The translations under genes and the position numbers were made by a program. The notes beneath the pieces are model-generated. The model was not told where the DNA came from. It saw nothing but the letters and a program-made list of their open reading frames with translations, and did not search any database. From Lycium barbarum (Eukaryota > Streptophyta > Magnoliopsida > Solanales > Solanaceae), in the NCBI RefSeq assembly GCF_019175385.1, contig NC_083340.1:12598336-12662335 (forward strand): a stretch of 64,000 bases of DNA. Direction: 5' to 3'. Below are positions 38,736-49,850 of the stretch, one piece after another (position 1 is the stretch's first letter; each line of letters begins with the position of its first letter).

Positions 38736-39584
38736 TAAAATGTATAGTTATCCTCGGGGTGTGATATTGATGCCTCCAGCGGTCTTGGGAGATGCCTTCA
38801 GCTGTCTTTGGAAACTTAACAATGATTCCTGCAAAGTTCAGAGTAAAATGGTTAAAACTGGTAAAGTATATGATAAAATAATTGATAAAGTATGGAGTAA
38901 AGTGGTGGAATAGCCGTCTGGTTCATGATGTTGATGGTATCGTGACAGGCCAAATTTAGGACACGTAATCCTGATTTAATTCGCCTTCAATCTCGTCAAC
39001 CTACAAAAACAGGTGTATAAAGTTATAAAATTATTTTGATAAAAAATAAATTAAAAGATAAGGTTGGAAGTAAAGCCGTATGGCTTTTGAGGCGAGGCCA
39101 CAATGGCCCTGATTGATAGACTTGACTGTTGATCTCGCGATTTTAAGTTCCTGCACTCAAAGAAAAATTCTTAGTTTGGGAGGGGGAAGTTGATTCGTGT
39201 TGACTCGAAGCTTGACGTTGTTGGCTGCTCCATTCGTCTTATTTGTTTGGATCTTGTGACCTCCGTTCAAACCTCGGTAGATGAACAGTAGTGAAAATGA
39301 TTGAAAGAAAGTGTTTCATTTAAAAAATGTATATGTAAGTGTATATATAAGGAAAGATATATATGTAAGTATATGTACATAAGGAAATATATATGTGTGA
39401 ATATATGTATGTAAGTTGTAAAATATTTCTGCCAACTTCAGATTGTGACACTTCTAAAGTAATTGGTCTATAATACTTCCTATCTGGTAGCCTCAATCTT
39501 GTCGATGTCCAACCGTTCTTTTGTCTATATATTTTCAAAATATGATCCAGTTTTAGGTTCAGAAGGGTATGTTAAATTTATGTT

Positions 39585-39993
39585 GTGGTGTGACCGAACC
39601 TTATATAGGTTGCCTACGTATCCTTCCAGGGAATCAGGTCAGAACGTAGTTCGTAAATACATAAAACGGTCTAAAGTTTTCTAATAAAGGGACCGAACCC
39701 GATGTGGATTGCCTACGTATCCCACCAAGGGAATCAGGTCAGCGTAGTTTTGTTATATCTATGGTAAAGGGTTTGTTGGATTTTATCTAGGCGTGATGGG
39801 TCTGTATGTTGATAGTCTTTGTGTAAGGATTTGTTTTTGAATTTTCTATTATAGCGCAACCGAACCCTATGTGGGCTGCCTACGTAGTTCGTACGCATGC
39901 AAAATGGGAAGAAAAAAAAAAAAAAACCTAGTATGACCGAGTCCCTATGTGGGCTGCCTACGTATCCACCGAGGAATCAGGTCAAGCGTAGTT
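39585..39993 (+). repeat. Dispersed GCCTACGTATCC repeats, copy 2
   Basis: Equivalent of 26560-26970 with a slightly shorter A-run. Confidence 0.85.
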
Positions 39994-40573
39994 CGTAATT
40001 GGTTGTTAAAGGAAAGGTTGTGAACTAGGTTGTCTTACCTAATGTCGTCCTTTGATCTCTTCTTGGATTGCTAGCTTTCAGGCTTATGTTATCACCTATC
40101 GGCTATTTTAATTCTTTTGAGTGGAATCTCGTCTTGTCCCCTAGTTTCTTTGTTACTCTCTCGGGATGTATGTTGTCTCTTCGTTCATTTCATGTCACAA
40201 TCGTAGAGTTGACAGATTTAATAATTATAGTAGAAAATAACAATAATAGATGATTAAGGAAAATCATAAATGCATTCATAGTTTTCACGATTAAACTTCC
40301 AAAAGATGAAGCAAATCAAACAAAAGTTTTGAGCATGATTCAAGCCTTTAAAAAAAATAAAAGTTCACTACATGTTCAGTCTACCAAGACTCCCGGCGAA
40401 TCGGGGACGGAGTACGAGTCCAATTCTTCAGAGTCTCCCCTGGTTCGGCACCTCGTGTGGTAGGTGTCGATGTTGTGAGTAGTTGTAGCAGTAATCTTCA
40501 TGTGTGTTTGTCTTTGGATTGTTCACGGGAACGACAAAAGTTGATGATATGACCCTTTCCGCACTGGACTCCT

Positions 40574-42730
40574 TCAAATCTTGGCACCTCCGTGAGCAGG
40601 CAAAGGATTGTTGACCACATTGGGCTTAGCTTCAGCGAGCTGGATTACTCCTTCCTTAATCAGGTCTTCGATTTTGTTTTTAAGTCCATAGCAATCTTCA
40701 GTGGCGTGCCCAACAACTCCAGAGTGGTATGCACAGCGTTTGGAACCATCAAACCATTTCAGGATAGGCTCGGGAATTTTTCCCTCAATCGGTTGTATTA
40801 TGCCTGCTGCTTTCATTCTTTCAAACAATTGAGCCAAGGGTTCAGCGATCTGAGTGTAATTACGGGTGTTTTTGATGTCCGGGTTTGGACGGGCTCTAGG
40901 TATAGTATGTGGTCGATTTTGGTAAGCTGGAGCTTGGTTGGGTTTATACGGACGTGGGTTTTGATGTGGAGGTGCTCGGGGTTGGTAGTAGTTAGCTTGG
41001 GTGTTGTAGACAGGGTAAGGGGGTAGTGGAGCTTGGTAGGGTTCAGGGTAGTGGTAAGGGTAGAAAGGTTGTTGTGGGTGGTTAAAGTATGGAACGGCTT
41101 GGCTCGGCTCATGCCCTTGGGCGTTCATGACTGCAGCGACATCTTCTTTCTTCTTTTTAACCCCGTTGATAGAACCAGATTGAATAGCTTTGTTTATTGC
41201 TTGTAAAGCAATAAGATCCTGAATTTTCCCCGATTTGATTCCTTCTTCTAAGGCTTCTCCCATTCGAACAACTTCTGTGAATTTTTGTCCCATCATACCT
41301 ATCATTTTCTCGTAAAATATGCCAGCCTGGCATTCAATGAAGGTAGCAGTCATTTCTCTATCATTCATCGGAGGTTGAACCCTGGCCGCTTCTGATCTCC
41401 AACGTAACGCATACTCGCGGAATGTCTCAGCTACTTTCTTGGTTAACTTAGTCATGTAGACTCTATCCGGCGTGATATCAGTGTTAAAACTGAACCTGTC
41501 CATAAAGTCTTGCGCCATGTCACTCCAACCACGCCATTTACGGACATCCTGTTGTGTATACCAAGTAAGTGCTTCGCCAGATAAGCTTCTTATGAAGAGT
41601 TTCATTCTTATGTTCTGGTCTCTGCCCACTCCAACCAGTTTGTCACAATAAGCCCTTAAGTGTGTATGAGGGTCGCCTGTTCCATTGAATGTATCAAATT
41701 TCGGCGGTTTGTAGCCTACGGGTAAATCGACGTCAGGTTGAACACAGAGATCTTCGTATTCTACACTCTTGATTCCCCTAGCAACTTGAAGGTTTCTCAT
41801 TGCTTCTTTGAGACTATGGATCTCTTTTAGCAATATGTTATCTGCCCCTGCCTTTGCATCCTTTTCCATTTCCTCGTATTGATCTACCTCGGGTTGGAAC
41901 CTGACCGTTATTGGATTGGTAAAGGCTTGTGTTTCTGCGGCATATACCGGAGGAACATATTGTGCATTAGGGGTGACAAAGTGTGCCCCGTGTATATGCT
42001 GGGTCGGATAAGTTTGGACGATGGGGGTGTTTTGGACAAGAGGTGGTGCGTTATAATTGGTGTTTATAGGTGGTTGATTTGGTGGGTTTAGAGGAGTGGT
42101 TGTGGGTAGTGGATTAGTGTTGGTGGGTAAAGGAACATAGGGAGTGTGAACTAGCGGTTGATTTGGTGGGTTGACGAGTGGTGGATTAGGAGTAGTGTAG
42201 GTAGTGTAGGTGGGTGGTTGATTTTGTGGAGGAGTATAGTTAGTGTAAGTGGGTGGTTGATTTTGCGGAGGAGTATAGGCGGATGATGGATTTGGTGGAT
42301 TTGCGGGGGTGATCAGAGGTAAGTTGTTGCTGGTAGGTGCATTGTTTCGGGGAGGAAAATGCTCAGGAACTGGGGATTCGAGTGATGGGAAACGAGGTGG
42401 GTCTGGTGCAGTATTTGTAGGTTCAGAGGGTGGACTTTGGAGTGTGATGGATAAATTGGTCAAGTCCCTAACCTGATTTAGTTCTCCACGTAGATTCTCA
42501 ATTTCTTGAGTCAGGCGGGCGATATGTTCATCCCGTTGAATAGCAGTTCCGTGTTCGGAAGTCTCGGGCGGATCGCTAGAGATCACAATGTTTTCCACAC
42601 CAGTTGAAATAGATGCGGTTGCATCAGACATAATAATTTCTTTTCCTTGAATAGCCCAACTACGTCGCGGTAATGATGATGTCTTTGACCTTGTGAGGTA
42701 AGGATGGTCAGCCAGCTCGAGTGTCAACAC
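40574..42730 (-). CDS. gag: Ogre/TAT gag polyprotein, copy 2
   Basis: A second intact 718-codon gag from ATG 42730 to the stop at 40574, with the same coiled-coil-like segment, Pro-rich linker, gag core and zinc-knuckle-like motif as copy 1. The only amino-acid difference found is Gln for Arg at about residue 537 (AQGHEP against ARGHEP); a silent A/G change is visible near 42522. The leader, primer-binding site and LTR C promoter lie upstream in the proper order, so this is the copy served by the outer 5' LTR. Retention of both frames fits either recent duplication or selection for gag in trans-mobilised elements; the sequence alone cannot separate these. Confidence 0.93.
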   Translation of the reverse strand: MLTLELADHPYLTRSKTSSLPRRSWAIQGKEIIMSDATASISTGVENIVISSDPPETSEHGTAIQRDEHIARLTQEIENLRGELNQVRDLTNLSITLQSPPSEPTNTAPDPPRFPSLESPVPEHFPPRNNAPTSNNLPLITPANPPNPSSAYTPPQNQPPTYTNYTPPQNQPPTYTTYTTPNPPLVNPPNQPLVHTPYVPLPTNTNPLPTTTPLNPPNQPPINTNYNAPPLVQNTPIVQTYPTQHIHGAHFVTPNAQYVPPVYAAETQAFTNPITVRFQPEVDQYEEMEKDAKAGADNILLKEIHSLKEAMRNLQVARGIKSVEYEDLCVQPDVDLPVGYKPPKFDTFNGTGDPHTHLRAYCDKLVGVGRDQNIRMKLFIRSLSGEALTWYTQQDVRKWRGWSDMAQDFMDRFSFNTDITPDRVYMTKLTKKVAETFREYALRWRSEAARVQPPMNDREMTATFIECQAGIFYEKMIGMMGQKFTEVVRMGEALEEGIKSGKIQDLIALQAINKAIQSGSINGVKKKKEDVAAVMNAQGHEPSQAVPYFNHPQQPFYPYHYPEPYQAPLPPYPVYNTQANYYQPRAPPHQNPRPYKPNQAPAYQNRPHTIPRARPNPDIKNTRNYTQIAEPLAQLFERMKAAGIIQPIEGKIPEPILKWFDGSKRCAYHSGVVGHATEDCYGLKNKIEDLIKEGVIQLAEAKPNVVNNPLPAHGGAKI

Positions 42731-43814
42731 GAATCAACTCTCTTGGGAATAAAATAAAAGAAACATAAAGTATAAATGATGTTAGTCTCATGAACATCTC
42801 TAGGTAAAGTCAAGATCACGTAAAGTCAAGTAAGACATGTAGCAAATAATTCATCAAATAAAGTCAAATAAGTTGTCAAACAAGTATATCAAACAATAAC
42901 GCGTCCTAATATGCATGTGACCTCTTTGTGCCAGAGGTAGGCCTAACGTTTGTTTGAAGGGTAAAGTGTGCCATAATATGTCATCCCGTTGCTTTGATTA
43001 ATTAAACAGATTCTATTTCTCAAATAAAGTACAAGATAATGTAATATTTATTACATGTCAAATGAATACAACATAAGGTGTTTCCTAATCTAAATAAAGT
43101 AAATAAAATTTCTATGCCTAACTTCTAGTTCCATTTGTGATGCCCTTCGTCATTTGTTGTACTCCGACGCAAATGCATACCTGTCATAGAAACGTCAGTC
43201 ATTCCCTCTTTCCTAAAGTTTAATTAATTAGAGCAAATAGTCAATATTTAGGCACAATTATCCTTCAAACATGCATATAAAGTATGATTGGTGTCATTCG
43301 GGGTCGTGAACCCGCTTGGACGTTTGGGTAAAGTCGTCTAATGGGTTTAATACACCAAGGGTATTAAACCTCCTAGGTCATAAAATGTATGCTCTTAATA
43401 AAGGGTGTTGGTTTAGCTCTATCTTAAGCTGACTAAGAGTTGGCTTCCTATGACACAAGGTTCCCCCAAGCGGACAACTTGGGAGTGGAAAGTCTGTGGT
43501 CGTCGACTGCACCGCCGATCGACTAAATCCACAAGATCGATCCAACTAAAAGGTAATTTAATAGTGAACGGGCGCGAACCGCGAAGCCGTTTTGAGTGTG
43601 TGAATATGTGTGAGTTTTCCAGGAGTGGAAGAAATATAAACGGAATGACAGTTTATCAAAGCAGTAACACATAAACAGTTTATATCAAACAAACAGTTTA
43701 TATCAAGCAAACAATTAATAGCATGTAAAAACAGTTAACAAACAAATAAAGTAATTAAAATAAGCACACAAAACCTATTTAAACTAAGTCCGTTATGGTT
43801 AGAACCTAAGTAAT
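42731..43814 (-). other. Untranslated leader of internal copy 2
   Basis: Equivalent of 29708-30791, with no coding capacity on the element strand. Confidence 0.7.
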
Positions 43815-43832
43815 TCCCCAGCAGAGTCGCCA
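43815..43832 (-). other. Primer-binding site, copy 2
   Basis: The coding strand reads TGGCGACTCTGCTGGGGA, three bases after LTR C. Confidence 0.9.
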
Positions 43833-43835
43833 AGC

Positions 43836-43872
43836 TGTCACACCCCCTTTTAACCCGGTGGAGTCGCCAAGC
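43836..43872 (-). repeat. 37-bp LTR-end extension, copy C
   Basis: Same as copies A and B. Its presence in all three LTRs shows that it predates the tandem expansion. Confidence 0.92.
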
Positions 43873-46800
43873 TGTCACACCCCATTTTAACCCGGGTTAA
43901 AGTAGAAGTATGACGTATTGGAGATTCCTGTTATTTTGTTTGTTTTGTTTAAAGGAGTCGCCACCTAATTATTCATGGTGAATTAGGACACCTAAAGTTT
44001 ATTAAAGTTATGTTTAAAGTTAACTCTGTTTAAGGTCTGCGAAACTTAAGATTCTAGGTAAGGGTTCAATTAGTCTAAAGGGAAGGTATTAGGCACCCTT
44101 TAAGACCCATTAACAATGGTTAACCGACCGGACTAAAAATTAATTAGGCTAAATGTAAATATAGTATTATAGAAAAAAGGAAAGCAGTTTTGTAAGTATG
44201 GCTAAAGTTATAGATAGATATGTAAGAATGTTATTTAAAATAGAACTTGTAAAAATAATAATAATTTGTATAAAAGAGTATTTTATAATGTTGTTTTGAA
44301 ATACGACTTATAAATGTTGTTAAGATTTTAAACGAAAGTAAAATGATATTGTTTAGAATGATATTTGTGGAAGACATAATAATTTTGCGTAAAAGAGGAA
44401 AATGTTAAATGATATTTAAGGATATTGTTAAGTCCCTAAATAAATAAGTAAAAGTATAGTAATGTTATCCAAAAAAATAAGATTTGTAGATAAACTAGGA
44501 TGATTTTCCTATGAATAATAATCTTTTAAAAAAAGGTAATTTGACGCAAAATGATCTTTAAATAAAATGATATTATGTGAATGTAAATGTCTAGACTTAT
44601 GTTCTTAAATACAACGAAAAGGCCATGACTTTCTTTCATTTTCTCATTTTTTATTTAATAAATTTGACTAAAAATATGTATAATTCTTGAAAATGTATTC
44701 ATAAAATATACTTGAATTTATATTTACATCTATCGAAAAATATATTGCATTACAATGTGAGTTCTAGAAAATTGTTTGTAACGTGATATAGAGCGAGAAC
44801 GGACATAGAATATACATTTTTAATTTTTTCTTGAAATATTATAAAGACATGCTCTTGAAAATCAATAACAAGAAAACAAGTGAAGCTTATGGGATTGATC
44901 GGTTTTCCTTAAATTAATTAACCATTGTTAAACTAAGCCCCACTATTTTGTTAAAATTCATCTGAATTAGGAAAATAAAATAAGATGTTAGTCATACAAA
45001 GCAAATAAAATATACAGCAATAAAATAAAGAGAGTAAAAGAGTAAATGGGTTTGGCCCATTTATTAAGGCCAACAGCTGCAAACTCTTCATACTATTGGG
45101 CTTCGGCCCAGATTTATATATTGCTGCCGACAGGGGGTGGACACGAGAGGAGTCATGTTGGGCTTTAGCCCAACGCCAAATGCGGAAGGATATGACGAGT
45201 CGCTTGGACTCGTATGCGAGATGTCGTGCAAAAAAAAAATGAAATGAAAAGGATTAGTATATAATCGACGAATAAGACTAAACACGTAAAATATACCCTC
45301 AAAACAGTATAGCAAACACCAACAGCAATCTCGTCTCAAAATTTGCACTAAAGCAAAGAATCAGTCTAGCTGATTATAGCAAACACTTTCTCTCACGTTT
45401 CCTAATAACCAAACCCAATGATTATAAAACTGAAAAGATGATATTTTTTAACTAATGCTCGCCAGGAATGTAACTGGAAGCTATGTGTTTGAGGGGGATT
45501 ATCTTAGGCAAATTATCCTTATCTTAGCAGTACATCAAGAAGAAGAGAAGGGAGGAATAGAGGCACAGACATGTCATTCAACTTATAAAATAGTATTTAA
45601 CTTTAAACCTCAATTATCATGGAGAATGTTCAATTCCTCTAGACAGAGACAACTGATCAGGGAAAGAGGAAACAATGAAGGACCAACAGACATAGGTTAT
45701 GCAGTTTAAGGACTTAATGTAATCATACAAAATTCATAGTTAAAGTTCCTTCCCTCATTTCTTTTAAGCATGGTTGTGTTCACACTTATCATACTTATTC
45801 TTATACAAGTTTTCTCTTTTGAAGGCAATGACTAAACATAGTTGAGTCCAATACCTATGTTTCATACACACATAGAACAAACTTAACCAATGCACAGCAA
45901 GGTCTTGATTCGGAAAAAACAGTTTTCCCTATGCAATGCACCAAAATTAAACAAAAGAGTTCTACTTTACCAATTTGCATCATAAATGTATATCGTTATA
46001 ACTGCATAATGTCCATCTGCATCTTACAGGATGTTTGGGAATTACTAAAGCTTAGAATAGCACATAATTACTTTGACGCAGAGCTGACCAATTTAATAAC
46101 TCATAACGATAGTTAATAAAGCACATTCTTGCATATTTAAAGCCTATTTAAGTACTCAAAGATCATACTGCTTTGATAAAATTCAAACTGGGAAATAACC
46201 TCATATTTAAGAGAAGAATGATCACTATTAAAAGCAGCTCTTTAGCCCCATATGTGTACTGGGTATACTTTCATATACGCATCTTAATATATACATGATG
46301 GTTTCTATTCATGTAGTAACCAATGATAATAAGTTTGTTATAGCAAAGTCATTATGGGAAAATCATAAACTACTCATGAAATGTGAAGAAGCAAGGTTAG
46401 ATAGAACAGTTACTATTTGAAAATTCTTTATTGGGTTTGAAGACGAATATGTGAAAGATTTAAAGCTCAGATTTCAAAGAGAAAAAGGCCTGGAAGTGAG
46501 ATTTGAAACACAAGTTGAATTTAAGGTGAGAGGAGACAGTGCTAAAATTAACCATACAGTGGGTTCTATTAACATGGTTTCCCACATCCTTAAGAATAAA
46601 CAAAAATACATTATAACTCGACAAAGCATACTTTCTTCTTTTCTTAATGATCAATCAAACAGGCAACCTGTTAACTTCATACCTAACTTAATTTTGATCT
46701 TAATGATCTATGGCCTCTGTTATTCTAGAATGCAGATCAAGGCAGCAGCTTTGCTAGCTACGGTTGAATCAAAACAAACAGGAATCCCAATGTTAACATG

Positions 46801-48516
46801 CTAACGCGAGTATAAAGAAGTAGAATTGAAAGAAATGGAAAGAAGGGGAAAATTACTAAACCAGTGGCCTCAACTTAGCAAACTAAATTAATGCGTAAAT
46901 ATGCTCAACTGAACCAGACAAACTCAATACAGGGGATAAGTCTGATATGCAGTGGTTTGATTAACTAGATTGGACTATCATTTAAGTACACCTAAATGAG
47001 CTAATTTCCATGTTCGACTAGTTCAACCTAACATGAACATGTTTATGAAAACCGAAATGTAAGTAGCTTGAACTAGAAAGGGATCAAGTAGACTAAACAT
47101 GCACAGTTAACATGCTGAGTTTCATGTTTAAAATATACAGATTACACTAATACAAGTAAGTTGTATCATACAGGCAATCCCAACGAACTTATCGCGAAAA
47201 ACAGTCCATGAACACAACAGTTGAAGCTAAATCAAGTTCGTCGTTGTTTTGAATAAGCGAATAGTCATGTGATGATGCAGGGGATATTTGTCCTTTTAAA
47301 ACAGTCGTAGGTAATGTGAGATATGTTAATGGATACTGCTAACCACATAGAGGGGAAAAAAAACTGAAACTCGACTGAACATAATAAATGTGCTAATCAG
47401 GATATGAATACCATGCCAAACAAGTAATGAGATTGACCCATGTTGATTTTGAACCTATTTAAACATACTAAAACAGCAGATACGCAAGTTTAGACCAGGT
47501 TGTAAATGGTAAAGTGGTCAAAATGCCATACAAGAATGGTAGACAAGCAAGGCTGTTTATACTAAGAGTGCATATAATCAAATAAAATTTCACATAGACT
47601 CCTAATTTAGGGACAGTTATGTCAAAAACTCACATGGTCTAAATCAGTATTCAAAACAGTCATTTTGAGTCAATCATTTGAACAACTAAATCAGATTTTT
47701 ATCTAAGTATGATAGCAGAATAATCAAGTTGACATCCAGTACATATTAAGGCAAGAATTATATCTAAATGTGTTAATGCCTATCATAATTTTCTAACAGA
47801 ACCTACCACATACATAACTAAATAGGGAATGCAACTAACAATTCAAAGCAGATTATATTCATGACAGGACATATTCTTTGAAAAAGATAGAGTAAAAGAG
47901 AGGTAGTGTCGGCCTGTTCTAATCATATACATAATATACTCAAAATATACACACCATGGTATGTATATCATATGTATATCGAATGTATATCTTTTCTTAT
48001 CTTGATAATCCACTGTATATCATACGTATACTCGGTTTTAAATGTGTCCTAAGTTCTGGAAATTCCGTCTTACGCATCCGAATTACAATGGGCAATTTTC
48101 AAATTCAATTAACGATTAATAACCTATCCTAACAGCTCCCAAACATCAAACAAATAACGCGACGACAAAGAAACTACATAATCACTAAACATACAGTAGA
48201 ATAAACTAAAATATTAACCCAAACAGAAGCTAAAGACCATGAGTAATAAATGTATCGAAGTTTACCTCTTGCGAGTGCAGTGAAGTGAGGCGTCGACGGC
48301 GTCGAATCTACTCTCTCGTTATGAATAGACCCGAACCTTGAGCCAAACGAGTCCGAATGAAAGTATTCCGGATTTTTTGTGAACTAAAGTTTTGTATTCA
48401 CTTTCGGGCGAATTGAATAAAATGCTAGAAAGTAGAGAGTAAGGATTGCTATTCAACAGTGTTGTTTTCTGTTTATCACCAAAAAAATCCTCCCTTATCT
48501 CCTCCCAAATTCGGAT

Positions 48517-48540
48517 TATTTATAGTATTGATTAGGGTTT
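48517..48540 (-). promoter_or_regulatory. Putative LTR C core promoter
   Basis: CTATAAATA at 48517-48525 with the AAACCCTAA box just upstream on the minus strand. It would drive the full tandem transcript. Confidence 0.5.
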
Positions 48541-49355
48541 AAGGGAAGAGAAAGAAGAGCGTGGGAGAGAGACGAAAAGGGGAAACAGGAGCGTGAGGCG
48601 TGGGGGACAAAGTCGAAGTGGGAGTCGCAGAAGCGTGGGGATGGCAGAACGAAGTGGGGGACAGGGGAGTGTGGAGGTGCAGAGGGAGCACGTGAGGAGA
48701 GGAACGTGGGTGTGAAGAGGAATGGGGGCGGCGATGGTGAGTTTGAAGAAGAAAAGGAGAAGAAGAGATAGAGAAGGTGAGATGCGGCTGTTGAAGGGAA
48801 AGAGAGAGAGAGAGAAAGGGATTAGGTTTAGGGGGAAAAAATGGGGATTGGGCCGGACCGGGTCGGGTAATGGGCTGGCCAATAATTCGTTTGGGCCGGT
48901 CTATTAATTTAAATATGGGCTGATATAAATGTGGGTTGGCGTATTAAAATGTGGGTTGTTTATTTGGGTAGGAAATAATATTGTATTGGTATTTTGGGCC
49001 ATTAATTTGGCTGAAAATTGTTGATCCTTCCTCCGCTATTTAATTATTTTGGGCTTCCAAATTAATAACTAGTACAATATTTATTATGTGAAGATAAACA
49101 GTAATTAGTATATAGAAAGTAAGGATTTTACAAAGTGTTGTCTTGTAATTAATTTAACGAATCCGAACCTGAAACGAAAACGATGACTAACCATTTAAAA
49201 TTTGTGATAAAGTAATGCTCATAATGTTGAAAATAAAAGTGGCGATGTTAATAGTAGTAGCGATAAAATATTGTGAAAAATAAAGTATTTAGCTTGTCAG
49301 TAAATTTAAAACCCGGGTAAATTAAATAAAAGAGGGACAAAATTGGGTGTCAACA

Positions 49356-49386
49356 ATATGTATATATATATATATATATATATATG
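49356..49386 (+). repeat. Short AT run after the Ogre/TAT insertion
   Basis: The target duplication ATATG is followed by about 12 AT units, part of the interrupted solo LTR 15320-53376. Confidence 0.9.
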
Positions 49387-49527
49387 CTTTGTCCAGGGGT
49401 ACGACGGGGCCCTGTTCCGTCATGTGTTACTGTTGATACTCTTAGAGGTCTGTAGACATGTATGTGGGTTGTGTTCAGATGTGGTTAGTTGTGCCTATAT
49501 GGTCATTATGGATGTTCTAGAGCTGTA

Positions 49528-49761
49528 GCAGCCTTGTCGGTTTGCATATATTATCGTTTTGTTGTGGCAGCCTTGGCGGCTTGCATATATTATTGTTCTG
49601 TTGTAGCAGCCTTGCCGGCTTGCATATATCATCGTTTCGTAGTGGCAGGCTTGTCGGCTTGCGTAATATTCTGATATGTAGTGGCAGCCTTGTCGGCTTG
49701 CGTATTATAATGATATACAGTGGCAGCCTCGTCGGCTTGCGTATGTTATTACGTTGTGATT
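49528..49761 (+). repeat. 39-bp tandem repeat, six units
   Basis: Units of 39 bp start at 49528, 49567, 49606, 49645 and onward. Each begins GCAGCCTTGTCGGCTTGC(A/G)T and ends in a variable AT-rich half finishing GTAGTG. The first half is conserved and the second half drifts. It lies in the right part of solo LTR 15320-53376. Confidence 0.95.
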
Positions 49762-49850
49762 GATCGAGGACCTATAGTATCAGTCCCATTATGTTTGACA
49801 GGTACATATGGGTGTCCAGCTCGGGCACTAGTCATGGCCCACGGGGCTGG

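Larger units (their letters stand above)
36336..40573 (-). other. Noncoding 3' internal region of copy 2
   Basis: Equivalent of 23280-27550 and nearly identical to it. It lacks recognisable pol and carries the same three minisatellite families. Confidence 0.8.
17757..49355 (-). mobile_element. Tandem Ogre/TAT-lineage TR-GAG retrotransposon (three LTRs, two internals)
   Basis: A 31,599-bp Ty3/Gypsy block in minus orientation flanked by the exact duplication ATATG (17752-17756 and 49356-49360). From left to right it contains LTR A 17757-23279, internal 23280-30812, LTR B 30813-36335, internal 36336-43835 and LTR C 43836-49355. Repeat periods are 13,056 and 13,023 bp. Termini on the coding strand are TGTTGACACCC and GGGTGTGACA. 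The primer-binding site TGGCGACTCTGCTGGGGA and the gag sequence are those of the Ogre/TAT lineage. Each internal region has one full gag and no recognisable protease, reverse transcriptase or integrase, so mobility would need enzymes from elsewhere. A single duplication around the whole block indicates one insertion that was later expanded by unequal recombination. Confidence 0.93.
43836..49355 (-). repeat. LTR C (5' LTR in element orientation)
   Basis: A 5,520-bp LTR including the 37-bp extension 43836-43872. It has about six substitutions that I noticed against LTRs A and B, one extra A near 45239 and a shorter GA run near 48800. It is the most diverged of the three, but still close to identical. 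Confidence 0.95.

Noticed and set aside
17757..49355. Three separate retrotransposon insertions side by side
   Set aside because: There is only one target duplication, LTRs are shared between neighbouring internal regions, and no host DNA lies between units. One tandem block fits better.
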